From Virgibacillus profundi (GTDB lineage: Bacteria > Bacillota > Bacilli > Bacillales > Amphibacillaceae): 64,000 bases of DNA. Below the pieces are notes generated by a model. That model saw only the letters and a list, made by a program, of their open reading frames with translations. It had not been told where the DNA came from and did no database searches. The stretch covers positions 79,698 to 143,697 of the forward strand of contig NZ_NPOA01000013.1 of the NCBI RefSeq assembly GCF_002287375.1, read 5' to 3'. Shown here piece after piece: positions 34,716 through 44,472 of this stretch (its first letter is position 1; each line of letters begins with the position of its first letter). A program made the translations under genes and the position numbers.

Positions 34716-35888
34716 CTATTTTACATAAGCTACTTTTTTTAATGAAGATAAGAAAACATCTTGTGCTGCCTTTACTCCAGCTCCAGGTTCAAATTCATAA
34801 GAAAAATCTTGTAATCCTGCCTCCATAAGAGAAACCGCTTGAAGGACGTCGCTAGGGAAGCAATATCCCATATGCCCAAATCTAAAGATTTTTCCTTGAA
34901 GTGGGCCAAGACCTCCAGCAAAATCAAGGTGATACTTCTTCTTTAAGTGTCCTAAATAGGCTGCAAGGTTCAATCCCTCCGGCGTACGGATTGCTGTAAT
35001 TGTTGGTGATGCATATTCATCACTTGTTAATAATTCAATTGACAGAGCCTTCATGGATTCCCGAACCATATTTTTCATGACTTCATGTCGCTCAATCGTT
35101 TTCGAAAATCCACCTTCCTCTTCAATTAAATCACTCACAGCAGATAGACCCATGATAAGTGAAATCGCTGGTGTATTCGGAGTCATTGATTTTGCTGCCC
35201 ACTCACGATAACTTAATAGATTTAAATAATACGAAGTAGAACTATTATCCTCTATAACCTTCCAAGCTTTTTCATTTACTGCTATAAGAGCAAGACCTGG
35301 AGGTAGCATCATTGCTTTTTGTGAACCTGTTACTAAAATATCAATACCCCATTCGTCCATTTCAGCAGGAGCTCCCCCAATACCACTTACTCCATCGATG
35401 ATAAAGAGAGCGTTTGAATGCTCGTGTACTGCTTCAGCTAATTGCTTTACAGGATTTAATATTCCTGTTGAAGTCTCATTGTAAGTAGCAAAGACGGCCT
35501 TAATATTAGATAAAGGTTTCAAAAATTCAACCAGTTCTTCTTTGGTACAGGCTTCTCCCCAATTTTTTTCAAGTTTATGGACATGTAAGCCATATTTTTC
35601 ACATATCGAAACAAAATAATCCCCGAAAGCACCTACTGTGATGACGACAATTTCTTCTCCTGGTGAAACAGTATTTACCACAGCTGCTTCTAAAGCTGCC
35701 GTCCCACCTGAAGGTAGAAGTAAAATATCTTGTTTCGTTCCGAAAACAGATTTTATACGTTCTGTGGCGTCTTTATATAGCCTGACAAATTCCTCTGTGC
35801 GGTGGCTTATCATATTTTCTGTCATTGCCAGTTCTACCTTTTTAGGTATTGGAGTTGGTCCAGGATGTCTAAGAATATTTGGATACAT
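34716..35888 (-). CDS. Class V PLP aminotransferase (alanine-glyoxylate/serine-pyruvate type)
   Basis: 390 residues. LRHPGPTPIPKKVELAMTENMISHRTEEF is the family opening. LPSGGTAALEAAVVNT follows, and FIIDGVSGIGGAPAEMDEWGIDILVTGSQKAM contains the PLP aspartate and the Schiff-base lysine. Related enzymes include PucG and serine-glyoxylate aminotransferases. It is the last gene of the minus-strand cluster with TctCBA, creatininase-like and RraA-like proteins. It probably moves an amino group to or from a small keto acid released by the pathway. Confidence 0.9.
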   Translation of the reverse strand: MYPNILRHPGPTPIPKKVELAMTENMISHRTEEFVRLYKDATERIKSVFGTKQDILLLPSGGTAALEAAVVNTVSPGEEIVVITVGAFGDYFVSICEKYGLHVHKLEKNWGEACTKEELVEFLKPLSNIKAVFATYNETSTGILNPVKQLAEAVHEHSNALFIIDGVSGIGGAPAEMDEWGIDILVTGSQKAMMLPPGLALIAVNEKAWKVIEDNSSTSYYLNLLSYREWAAKSMTPNTPAISLIMGLSAVSDLIEEEGGFSKTIERHEVMKNMVRESMKALSIELLTSDEYASPTITAIRTPEGLNLAAYLGHLKKKYHLDFAGGLGPLQGKIFRFGHMGYCFPSDVLQAVSLMEAGLQDFSYEFEPGAGVKAAQDVFLSSLKKVAYVK

Positions 35889-35962
35889 AATGCTTTTCCC
35901 CTTTATATTTTTTTGATATTTCAGTGTATTTATAGTGGGTTTCTACTGAATGACTGGGCTAT

Positions 35963-36622
35963 CTATTTATTAAATATTTCTTCATATGAAACACCACTTA
36001 AAAGTTTAGCTGTATACTCGTCCTCTTTCTTTTTAATTTCTAAAGCCTTTTGCAATACTGTATGAATCTGTTCTTCAGGAATAACGATTATAGCTGTTTC
36101 ATCACCGACAATGTAATCTCCGGGACGAATATGGACACCAGCTATTTCGACGGGAACATTGATTGCCTCTGTTTCAAAGTTCCACATACTTTTTACAGGA
36201 TAAAATGAAGATGCGAAAACAGGCAATTGTAGTTCCTTGATATCGGATACATCGCGAACTCCGCCCCAAACAACAACTCCTGCAACACCCCTTTGCTCCG
36301 CACGTATTGCATTCATTCCACCTAAAACTGCTACGTCTTCACGCCCATTTGCATCAATAATTAAAACCTCACCAGGTTCTACGATTTTATCAATTACTTC
36401 GATATGACGGCTCAAATTTTCTTCCAAAGAACGCGTTCCATGTTTAGGTATGTACTTTAAAGTGCACGCACGACCTGCCATTCTAGAAAGCGTTTTGTTT
36501 ACTCCTTTGGGTTTTGTTATCACACCGCGTCGATAGCCAAATATTTCCATTGCATCTGATAGATTCTCTGTTGAAACATTCTTTAAGAGACTGATAATAT
36601 CTTGAGTTTTTTGTGCGTTCAT
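35963..36622 (-). CDS. RraA-like protein (4-hydroxy-4-methyl-2-oxoglutarate aldolase family)
   Basis: 219 residues. VLIIDANGREDVAVLGGMNAIRAEQRGVAGVVVWGGVRDVSDI holds the family GG and R-D metal/substrate residues near 100-140, followed by GDYIVGDETAIIVIPEE. In catabolic clusters these proteins cleave tertiary-alcohol keto acids to pyruvate or oxaloacetate. The RNase E-inhibitor relatives share the fold. The transport and aldolase neighbours favour the aldolase role. Confidence 0.87.
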   Translation of the reverse strand: MNAQKTQDIISLLKNVSTENLSDAMEIFGYRRGVITKPKGVNKTLSRMAGRACTLKYIPKHGTRSLEENLSRHIEVIDKIVEPGEVLIIDANGREDVAVLGGMNAIRAEQRGVAGVVVWGGVRDVSDIKELQLPVFASSFYPVKSMWNFETEAINVPVEIAGVHIRPGDYIVGDETAIIVIPEEQIHTVLQKALEIKKKEDEYTAKLLSGVSYEEIFNK

Positions 36623-36640
36623 ATTAAAAAGTTCTCCTCC

Positions 36641-37372
36641 TTAAGCATTCCATTCATTTTTCAGAAAATCCTCAATTCGTCCAACTGCCATTTCAACTAA
36701 AAATTTTCCTTTTTCGGCTGTACCTAGAGTTGCGTTACCAATCGTACTTGATTTTGTTAAAGTAGAGAGTTTTTTATATTTTATTATTTCGGGAAATAAA
36801 TCGGCATCTCTTTGAGGTTCGTTAACCCACTGGGATACATCTACTAAATCTGGTTCTAAATAAAGCATTACGGATGTTCCAGCTTCGCCCCCATGGTAAT
36901 GGCCTATTTCCGCACTTTCCGTATTATTTTCTCCTTGAAATTTAATAAACTTCCAAACTTCAACTTGCGCTGAACGAACCTCATCAAATTCTTGCAAGGT
37001 ATCTGCAAGCTGTGTAATAATTGGTACGTTCTTTCCGTGACCATTAATAAACAAGATGTCTTTAAATCCCCATTTGATTAAACTGCGACAAATATCCTCC
37101 AAATACAGCTTAAAGTGTTCCGGACGGATTACCAGAGTACCTGGAAAATCATCCAGACTTGATGAATCTCCCACCTCTAAGGTAGGACCAACCACTGCTT
37201 TTACTTTGCTAGCCACTAATCCCGCTAATCTCTCGGCTACTATCGTATCTAAGCCGAGTGGAAGGTGGAGCCCATTTGCCTCAATTGACCCTGTGGGGAT
37301 AATAACTAAATTAGTTGTCTCCTTCATTTCCTTAAGCTGAGACCAACTTAAATGTTTTAATCTATTACTCAT
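36641..37372 (-). CDS. Creatininase-family amidohydrolase
   Basis: 243 residues. Metal-site motifs: IIPTGSIEANGLHLPLGLDT near the N-terminus (family E and H-LP-D), FKDILFINGHGKNV with the family histidine, and IGHYHGGEAGTSVMLYL with GEAGTS. The family opens cyclic amides or other C-N bonds. The frame is open to 37393. ATG 37372 has GGAGGT 7 nt upstream and is preferred; 37393 would overlap tctA. It suggests the imported compound carries an amide or lactam. Confidence 0.85.
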   Translation of the reverse strand: MSNRLKHLSWSQLKEMKETTNLVIIPTGSIEANGLHLPLGLDTIVAERLAGLVASKVKAVVGPTLEVGDSSSLDDFPGTLVIRPEHFKLYLEDICRSLIKWGFKDILFINGHGKNVPIITQLADTLQEFDEVRSAQVEVWKFIKFQGENNTESAEIGHYHGGEAGTSVMLYLEPDLVDVSQWVNEPQRDADLFPEIIKYKKLSTLTKSSTIGNATLGTAEKGKFLVEMAVGRIEDFLKNEWNA

Positions 37373-37389
37373 TTTTAAATACCTCCAAA

Positions 37390-38892
37390 TCACATCTCAG
37401 AATCTTCCATAACAGACTTTTTATTCTTTAATCCAGCGTATGCACTAAGACCTATGACTAAAATACAAAAAACTAATACAGTACCGGAAATCGGTCGCGT
37501 AAAGAAGGCAAAAAAGTTACCATCGAAAATAGTTAAAGACTGACCTAACGATGTCTCCAAAAAGGAGCCAAGGACAAACGTCAAGATAATAGGAGCCAAC
37601 GGGAATTCAGCTTTTTTGAAAAAATACCCGATGAAGCCAAATACCATCATCGTACCAACATCAAACAAACTATTGTTCACACTATAAACTCCCACTACGG
37701 CTACAATCATGATGATGGGGAATAGTAGTTTAAATGGAACCGTGGTAATTTTTGCCCATACTCCGGCTAAAGGTACGTTCATTAAAACTAACAGAAAGTT
37801 TCCAATGAACATACTAGCGATAACACCCCAAACAACATTAGGTTCATTTTGAAATAACAATGGCCCTGGTGTAAGCCCATGCATGACAAAAGCACCGAAT
37901 AATATAGCCATAACAGCTGACCCTGGTATACCCAGCGTAAATAACGGAATAAGTGCACTTCCACAATACGCATTGTTGGCTGCCTCAGGACCTGCAACCC
38001 CTTCTAAGGCACCTTTTCCAAAACGTGATGGATCCTTTGCTAACTTCTTTTCTAAAGAATAAGATAAGAGAGTCGGTATAACAGTACCAGAACCTGGAAT
38101 GAATCCAAGTACACCGCCTATTCCAGTTCCCCTGCCAATCGCTTTAAATGTAGGCTTCCATTCTTCTCGTTTTGGTAGCACCCCTTTCACCTTCATAGGC
38201 TTTTGACCATTTATGTTGGTTTCAGCACTAATGAATAATTCAGACATACCAAATAATCCAAGACATAATGCGACAATATCAATACCACCTGCCAAATTCG
38301 TTTGACCAAAAGCAAAGCGAATCGTCCCTGTCAATGGATCTGGGCCGACAAGAGCAAGAATCAATCCGAAAACCGCAGCCATAATTCCCCTAATCAATGA
38401 TTTTCCCATCAGACTGCTCAACAACGTCATCCCCAATAGAATTAATGCAAAAAATTCTGGTGGTCCAAAGTTGAGAGCTATTTTCGCAAGTGGGGGCCCG
38501 AGAAAAGCAAGTGCTAAAATTGTAATCAACCCCCCAATAAACGATCCAATTCCAGCAACCCCAAGGGCCGCTCCCGCACGACCTTGTTGGGCTAAAGGAT
38601 AACCATCCAAGCAGGTAATAACCGAGGCCGCTTCACCAGGTGTATTAATAAGTACAGAAGTGATTGTTCCACCATACATGGCACCATAATAAATACCAGC
38701 TAACATGATGATCGCAGATACAGGTTCCATTGCAAATGTCAGTGGAAGCAATAGTGCTGTACCTGCTGTTGGTCCAATCCCAGGTAATACTCCGACAAGC
38801 ATGCCGAAGACTACACCAATGAAACAATAAAGAAGATTCCACCCTGAAAGTGCCGTTTCAAATCCCTGTAATAAATAAATCACATTCTCCAT
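37390..38892 (-). CDS. tctA: Tripartite tricarboxylate transporter large permease TctA
   Basis: 500 residues, about 12 membrane segments. Family signatures: MLVGVLPGIGPTAGTALLLPLTF (about 31-53), YYGAMYGGTITSVLINTPGEAASVITCLDGYPLAQQGRAGAAL, and a repeat-like GFIPGSGTVIPTLLSYSLEKKLAKDP with LIPLFTLGIPGSAVMAILFGA. It couples ion flow to uptake of a carboxylate delivered by TctC. Confidence 0.95.
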   Translation of the reverse strand: MENVIYLLQGFETALSGWNLLYCFIGVVFGMLVGVLPGIGPTAGTALLLPLTFAMEPVSAIIMLAGIYYGAMYGGTITSVLINTPGEAASVITCLDGYPLAQQGRAGAALGVAGIGSFIGGLITILALAFLGPPLAKIALNFGPPEFFALILLGMTLLSSLMGKSLIRGIMAAVFGLILALVGPDPLTGTIRFAFGQTNLAGGIDIVALCLGLFGMSELFISAETNINGQKPMKVKGVLPKREEWKPTFKAIGRGTGIGGVLGFIPGSGTVIPTLLSYSLEKKLAKDPSRFGKGALEGVAGPEAANNAYCGSALIPLFTLGIPGSAVMAILFGAFVMHGLTPGPLLFQNEPNVVWGVIASMFIGNFLLVLMNVPLAGVWAKITTVPFKLLFPIIMIVAVVGVYSVNNSLFDVGTMMVFGFIGYFFKKAEFPLAPIILTFVLGSFLETSLGQSLTIFDGNFFAFFTRPISGTVLVFCILVIGLSAYAGLKNKKSVMEDSEM

Positions 38893-38904
38893 CTTTTCAC
38901 CCCT

Positions 38905-39354
38905 TTAAAATCCAAAGTTATTTACAGGTAGCGGAACCTGCAAAAGTGTGTTAAAAACTACAAATACCACAAGCGTAACAAAAGTAGATAATCCTAAACT
39001 CCAATACCACTTGTATCCACGCTTAAACAAAATAAACAACATAACAATACTGGCGATTGTAAATCCGATATATGGAATAATAATTAGAAACAGAATCAAC
39101 GATAACAATAACGCAACAACATTTCCCAATCCCTTGCCTTTAGGTAGAATATCTGAAAACAAGATGATGTCCTTTTTAACAGATATTATAATGTGGATTA
39201 ATGAAAGGATAAATAATATTCCACTTAACCATAAAGAAAGAAACCCCGGACCCGGGGCACTCGCTCTATAATATTCTAAAGACAGGGACTGCCAGAAAAT
39301 CGATCCTGAAAAGATAAGCATGAAAATACCAATATAAACTCCAACGTTTTTCAT
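38905..39354 (-). CDS. tctB: Tripartite tricarboxylate transporter small permease TctB
   Basis: 149 residues with four hydrophobic helices: VYIGIFMLIFSGSIFW, GFLSLWLSGILFILSLIHII, VVALLLSLILFLIIIPYIGFTIASIVMLFILF and LGLSTFVTLVVFVVF. This is the TctB topology. The frame is open to 39444, but MKNVGVY at 39354 has AAAGGGTG in front and starts the first helix properly. Twelve bp before tctA. Confidence 0.88.
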   Translation of the reverse strand: MKNVGVYIGIFMLIFSGSIFWQSLSLEYYRASAPGPGFLSLWLSGILFILSLIHIIISVKKDIILFSDILPKGKGLGNVVALLLSLILFLIIIPYIGFTIASIVMLFILFKRGYKWYWSLGLSTFVTLVVFVVFNTLLQVPLPVNNFGF

Positions 39355-39479
39355 CAGAACACACCCTTTTGTATTTTTGTGCGGATAGTATTCTATTGAA
39401 GTGTAAACTACACACGAGATTGAACCTGAATGACCTCTACACACTTACAGATGCCAAGCACATTCTATTGAAGCGTAGT

Positions 39480-40520
39480 CTACTCACCCCAACCCAACAC
39501 ATCTATATATTCATTAACAGTAACTTCTTGATTCTCTAACATCTCTGTAAAGTCTGCCGCATTGAGGTAATTAATGTTTAACCCCATATCGGTCATTTGA
39601 TCAAGATGTTCAGAGTTATTTGATGCCTTTTCAATAGCAGAATTAAGGATTTCTACTATTTCTGGATCCATCCCTGCAGGTCCACCTAACCCTCTTGAAG
39701 ATCCATTTACATATTCTTCCCCGATTGCTTCTTCCAATGTCGGAACATCAGGTAGAAACTGGGAAATCCTCTCTTCTGAAAAAACAGTTAAAATGTCTAA
39801 TTGGCCTGATTCAGAAGGTCCGACAACTTCTCCCACATTTGCAAACACTACATCGACATGTTCGCCAAGTAAAGCAGTGATTGCTTTAGCCCCACCACCG
39901 AATTGAACAGGTACAAACTTTGTACCAAATCTTTTATTTAATGTAAGAATAGAGAAATGCTCATCACTTCCAACACTACTAAAGGCGGCCTTTACCTCGT
40001 TTTCTTTTGCATATTCCATCAACTCTTCAATCGTTGTAAATCTGTCTTCACCTGGTGTTGATGCAATAATTCCCGGATCATAAACATGGTTAGCAATTAC
40101 TGTTATATCTTCAAGCGTTTCTTCTCTTTTGGCTGAAGGGTTCATGTAGCCTTCTACATAGCCATTTATGGCAGAAATCGTATAACCATCAGGTTCGGAT
40201 TTCATCAATTCTTCCCAACCAACCCAACCATTTCCACCTGCTTTATTCTGAACAACTACAGGAACACCTAATTCCTCCTCCATAGCTGGGGCAAGAGCAC
40301 GGAAACCTAAATCTGTTCCACCACCTGCATCATAGGGTACAATCAGAGTGATTGGTCCATTTGGAAAGTCAGTTTCTTCAGCTTCGTTTTCTTCATTTGT
40401 TTCATTTTCTTCGTTTTCTGCTTCACCATTTGCTTCATTTGATGTACTAGAACTTCCACATGCACTAAGTAAGACGATAGACAATATGAGGGTCATTATA
40501 ATAAAAATAAATTTTTTCAT
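39480..40520 (-). CDS. tctC: Tripartite tricarboxylate transporter substrate-binding lipoprotein TctC
   Basis: 346 residues. The signal peptide ends in lipobox LLSAC, then an acidic N/E-rich linker (about 28-50). The periplasmic-binding-like fold opens FPNGPITLIVPYDAGGGTDLGFRAL, with VVQNKAGGNGWVGWEEL and the substrate-loop regions typical of Bug/TctC receptors. It binds the carboxylate outside the cell. First of the tctCBA unit. Confidence 0.93.
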   Translation of the reverse strand: MKKFIFIIMTLILSIVLLSACGSSSTSNEANGEAENEENETNEENEAEETDFPNGPITLIVPYDAGGGTDLGFRALAPAMEEELGVPVVVQNKAGGNGWVGWEELMKSEPDGYTISAINGYVEGYMNPSAKREETLEDITVIANHVYDPGIIASTPGEDRFTTIEELMEYAKENEVKAAFSSVGSDEHFSILTLNKRFGTKFVPVQFGGGAKAITALLGEHVDVVFANVGEVVGPSESGQLDILTVFSEERISQFLPDVPTLEEAIGEEYVNGSSRGLGGPAGMDPEIVEILNSAIEKASNNSEHLDQMTDMGLNINYLNAADFTEMLENQEVTVNEYIDVLGWGE

Positions 40521-40632
40521 AAGTTTAAAACCTCCATTTTTTTAAAATAGTTTACAAACCTGTAATTGTTCCTTACGTTCCAGCTTGCTACCTTATCTGA
40601 TCACCTCCTTTTTTTATTCTTTATAACTACTT

Positions 40633-41409
40633 CTACTTTTCTAATTTTCGACTTTCAGTGACTAATTTCTTGATCCCATTAGTCAAAATCGATACATCTG
40701 AGCCAATGGTTAATGCCCTAGCACCATTTTCATAAAACAGTTTTGCTTCCTGAAAATCTCTAACAGCAAGAAAAGTCCCTTTGCCTGCTTTTGATACTTT
40801 ATCCAAGATTTGGTTCTCGATTTCAATTACTTTTGAGTGTGTCGTCTGTCCAGGTATGCCCAATGACTGAGAAATATCTCCTGCACCTGTTGTAAATAAG
40901 TCAATTCCATCTGTAGTAATAATTTCATCCATATTAGAAATTCCTTCTTCATCTTCAATCTGAGCAATGAGCAATGTTTCATTATTCGCTTCTGTTATAT
41001 AATCAGATATTGGAATGGCTCCATATCGTTGCGCACGACCCGAACCAGTAATCCCCCTTCGACCTTCAGGATAGTATTTGACACATTCAACAATTTTTTT
41101 TGCTTGGGCAGCGTTCCCCACATGAGGAACCATAATACCGGTTACCCCACAATCGAGTAATGGCGAAATCCAACCTATATCAGGTACTCTTACAATTACA
41201 GATACACCTGTAACATCACCTGCTCTTACAAAACCCCCTATTGTCTCTAAGTTAAAAAGGCCATGTTCAGCATCTATCCGTATAAAGTCACAACCAAATG
41301 TTCCCGCCATTTCAGCTACCATAGGGTTTGGAATGGTCACAACCATGCCCAATGCCAATTCATTGTTAGCAATCATTTGTTGTATGTTTTTCCTCTGCAT
41401 CTGTCCCAT
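40633..41409 (-). CDS. HpcH/HpaI-family aldolase
   Basis: 258 residues, class II pyruvate-dependent aldolase fold. FIRIDAEHGLFNLETIGGFVRAG has the family D-x-E-H. VIVRVPDIGWISPLLDCGVTGIMVPHVGNAAQAKKIVECVKYYPEGRRGITGSGRAQRYG carries the metal-site and arginine motifs, and LIAQIEDEEGI holds the metal glutamate. It cleaves 4-hydroxy-2-oxo acids to pyruvate and an aldehyde. With the RraA-like protein it gives the cluster two aldolases. Confidence 0.9.
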   Translation of the reverse strand: MGQMQRKNIQQMIANNELALGMVVTIPNPMVAEMAGTFGCDFIRIDAEHGLFNLETIGGFVRAGDVTGVSVIVRVPDIGWISPLLDCGVTGIMVPHVGNAAQAKKIVECVKYYPEGRRGITGSGRAQRYGAIPISDYITEANNETLLIAQIEDEEGISNMDEIITTDGIDLFTTGAGDISQSLGIPGQTTHSKVIEIENQILDKVSKAGKGTFLAVRDFQEAKLFYENGARALTIGSDVSILTNGIKKLVTESRKLEK

Positions 41410-41535
41410 TTTTTTTAATCCTCCATTTTGTTCAATTTTTAATTAATTGATATTTCTGTTAATTATTTCAAAACTACTTTAGTAAATTAGAGAATAGATA
41501 TAATCTGTTATTCTGAAATACCTTAACATTAAAAA

Positions 41536-43158
41536 TCACTCTACTATTTCCTTTAAAGAAAACATACTACGGACTAGTGATTCGAGCATCACTGGAACTT
41601 GGTGGAAGGCGCTTTCCATATGAAGTCTTTCCGTTCGCTTATGTGCGTCTTTACCAAAAGGACCAATATTTAAAACTGGTGCATTCAACTTTTGCATATC
41701 TGCAAAAGGAATACTATATGTTTCACCCCATACAGGTGTATTGCGTTCGTATGAATCCCACTCTTGTTTATCATCCATGTAAGAAACATAGCTGAGATCG
41801 GAGATACCATTAAAATAATGAATTTGATGAACATCTAGATCAAATTTTTCGCTACCAATCTTCTTGACTAAATCTACTGCTTCAATAACTGCTGGATTAT
41901 CAGATGCATTAACAGCAGGATAATATGGTGGTGCAAATAACAGAATCATTGTCGGACCAAGTTCCTGGCAATTGGTCATTAAAATATCGGCAATTCGTAT
42001 CGATTTTTCCCGATCATCCCAAGATGGATTAGCGATAACCTCATCTTTTAAACTTGCAACGACTTCCGGACCTAACCTACCCTTTGCATAATATTCCAAC
42101 TCTTCATAGTGCAAGACATTTACTTTACCTATCGGTTCAATGCCCTCACGCTCACATATTTTCATATACGCACTATTGCAAGCGTTTGCAGATTCAGTAG
42201 CAACTTGATGAAAAATGTTCATAATTTCAGTAGCATTGCGTTTCATAAGAAAAACATTGTAGAGAGCTTCAACACGGTATGGTGTCTGAGTTGTGTAATT
42301 TATTTTAAGATCTTTTTGCTGAAGTGAAACTGGAAGTGGCGTGCTTTCACCGAGATCAAACTCACGAAAAAACGGATTCCATTCCATTTGTTGCGTTAAA
42401 AAGGATGCCATAAAATTAGCTGTTAATCCACTCATTGGCTCCCCAACATGTGTTTCTTTTCCATAAAATAAAACTGCTGGCATGATTTTACCAATGGACC
42501 CAGAATAAATATAATATTTCGTATCCCCAGGTTTCTGCGAAAATGACGGTTCACTATTTAAAAATAATTTATAATCTAATCCATGTTCTACTTGCATTTG
42601 GGCGAGTTTTGGAATTGCAGCACGCATGCCAGCTGAATCTACTTCTTCATCTGGCACGGTAACTAAAAGTAGATTAATAGGCCATTTCTCAATACTTGCT
42701 TTCTCAATCAAAGACATGTGTAAAGCAAGTCCCATTTTCATATCCATTGTGCCCCGGCCAAATAAGTAATCACCTGATTCAAGGTCGACACGTGCATCTA
42801 AGGGTAACTCGATTTTGTGATCTAATAAAGCTTTTGTAAGTTCTTCTGGCTGATATGCAAGTGATTCAAGATTTCCAAATTCTTCTGTACCAACCGTGTC
42901 GAAGTGACTAATTAAGACAATTGTTTCAACGGATTCACGACTTTTATATAGAGCGGTGACGACTTTTCGACCTTGACCGGCTTCATAGAGATTTACATAA
43001 TTGGAGTTCTTCTTGAAGTATTGTAATTCCGTTAACTTCGCTTTTAAATTATTTGCAAAATTTATCTCACCTTCTGTTCGGCTCCTACTTTGCCAACTCA
43101 CGAGTTCACATAGCAATGTACGTAATGATTCTGGTTTGTCCCATAATAAATCACTCAT
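41536..43158 (-). CDS. rocB: RocB-like M20-family peptidase/amidohydrolase
   Basis: 540 residues. VLISHFDTVGTEEFGNLESLAYQPEELTKAL and GDYLFGRGTMDMKMGLALHMSLIE carry the zinc-site H/D residues. LLVTVPDEEVDSAGMRAAI holds the catalytic/metal acids. The long insertion and C-terminal DLSYVSYMDDKQEW are RocB features. RocB is a member of the arginine-utilisation regulon in B. subtilis but its reaction is unproven. Here it sits with transport and aminotransferase genes rather than with rocAD, so it may hydrolyse an amide in a different compound. Confidence 0.85.
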   Translation of the reverse strand: MSDLLWDKPESLRTLLCELVSWQSRSRTEGEINFANNLKAKLTELQYFKKNSNYVNLYEAGQGRKVVTALYKSRESVETIVLISHFDTVGTEEFGNLESLAYQPEELTKALLDHKIELPLDARVDLESGDYLFGRGTMDMKMGLALHMSLIEKASIEKWPINLLLVTVPDEEVDSAGMRAAIPKLAQMQVEHGLDYKLFLNSEPSFSQKPGDTKYYIYSGSIGKIMPAVLFYGKETHVGEPMSGLTANFMASFLTQQMEWNPFFREFDLGESTPLPVSLQQKDLKINYTTQTPYRVEALYNVFLMKRNATEIMNIFHQVATESANACNSAYMKICEREGIEPIGKVNVLHYEELEYYAKGRLGPEVVASLKDEVIANPSWDDREKSIRIADILMTNCQELGPTMILLFAPPYYPAVNASDNPAVIEAVDLVKKIGSEKFDLDVHQIHYFNGISDLSYVSYMDDKQEWDSYERNTPVWGETYSIPFADMQKLNAPVLNIGPFGKDAHKRTERLHMESAFHQVPVMLESLVRSMFSLKEIVE

Positions 43159-43194
43159 GAGAATATACGACCTCCCTTAGTCTGTAATATAGAA

Positions 43195-44352
43195 TTAACC
43201 TAACCTTGCAATAAATTGTTCTAGTCGACGTATCCCTTCTTTCAGCTCAGACATGGCATAAGCATAAGAGATTCGAATGTATCCTTCACCGTATTTAGTG
43301 AAAGTACTTCCCGGAACGACTGCTACCCCACCTTCATGTAAAAGTCTTGTTGCAAATTCAAAAGATGTCATTTCAAATTTTTTAATAGAGGGAAAAATGT
43401 AAAAAGCTCCGTTAGGCCGAACAACGTTTAAGCCCATACTGATAAGCCTAGCGTAGATGAAATTGAGACGTTTTATATATTCAACGTTCATTACTGCAGG
43501 TACTTGACGACAAGTTGTTAATGCTTCTATACCTGCGTATTGACTCGGCAATGATGCACAGATTGCGTTATACAAATGAACTTTCACGACATGCTGCATA
43601 TACTTTGCTGGCCCTAAAGCAAAGCCAATCCTCCATCCTGTCATTGAGTGTGACTTCGACAAACCATGGATTAGAAATAAACGATTGCGTAATTGAGGGT
43701 ATGATGCAAATGAATAGTGGTTACCCTCGAATGTATTTTCACTATAAATTTCATCTGAAAGAATAAAAACATCATGTTGTTCTAATATTAAAACAATCTC
43801 ATCCATCAACTCCGGTGGAATCGTTACGCCTGTTGGGTTAGATGGAAAGTTAAATAGTATGGCTTTCGTTTGTGCTGTCACCAATGCTTTCAAACGTTCC
43901 GGTGAAGGCAAGAAGTCAGTATCCGTTGTATCTAAGTACACTACTTTTGCCCCACACATTTCAATAAGTGATCCATAAGCGGAATAGATAGGAGCCGGTA
44001 AAATAACCTCATCTCCTATATTGAGAATTGCTCTAAAAATTGAATCTATCCCTTCGCTTGCACCATTTGTGATTAAGACTTCTGTTTCTGGGTCATACCA
44101 AAATCCGTAAGTATCTTTAAAAAATGATGATGTCGCTTCTCTTAACTCCAACAACCCTGCATTATGTGAATATCCTGTTTGATTATTTTCAATTGCAGCA
44201 ATTGCTGCGGACTTTACTGCATCAGGAGTAGGAAAATCTGGTTGTCCAATAGTTAAATTGATAGCATTTGGATAACGAATTAGCTGGTTTGAAAACTGGC
44301 GGATTCCAGGGATCTCCAACTCCTTTGCCTTATTATTAATTACTAATGACAT
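43195..44352 (-). CDS. Class I/II PLP aminotransferase (PatA-like)
   Basis: 385 residues. INLTIGQPDFPTPDAVKSAA, YSHNAGLLELREA, ITNGASEGIDSIF, LFNFPSNPTGVTIPPE (PLP-contact asparagine) and LIHGLSKSHSMTGWRIGFALG (Schiff-base lysine and phosphate arginine) define fold type I subgroup Ia. It resembles PatA/N-acetyl-diaminopimelate aminotransferases. It is first after the FCD-type regulator, so it is probably catabolic here. Confidence 0.9.
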   Translation of the reverse strand: MSLVINNKAKELEIPGIRQFSNQLIRYPNAINLTIGQPDFPTPDAVKSAAIAAIENNQTGYSHNAGLLELREATSSFFKDTYGFWYDPETEVLITNGASEGIDSIFRAILNIGDEVILPAPIYSAYGSLIEMCGAKVVYLDTTDTDFLPSPERLKALVTAQTKAILFNFPSNPTGVTIPPELMDEIVLILEQHDVFILSDEIYSENTFEGNHYSFASYPQLRNRLFLIHGLSKSHSMTGWRIGFALGPAKYMQHVVKVHLYNAICASLPSQYAGIEALTTCRQVPAVMNVEYIKRLNFIYARLISMGLNVVRPNGAFYIFPSIKKFEMTSFEFATRLLHEGGVAVVPGSTFTKYGEGYIRISYAYAMSELKEGIRRLEQFIARLG

Positions 44353-44472
44353 TCTTTCACCTTCTTGCTCGCACTTGTAATATATTTCAAATCACTAACA
44401 ACAATATTTTATTAAATCGACACGATGTGATATAAGATTACCTATAATTAAACTTAAGAAAATTACTTCCAA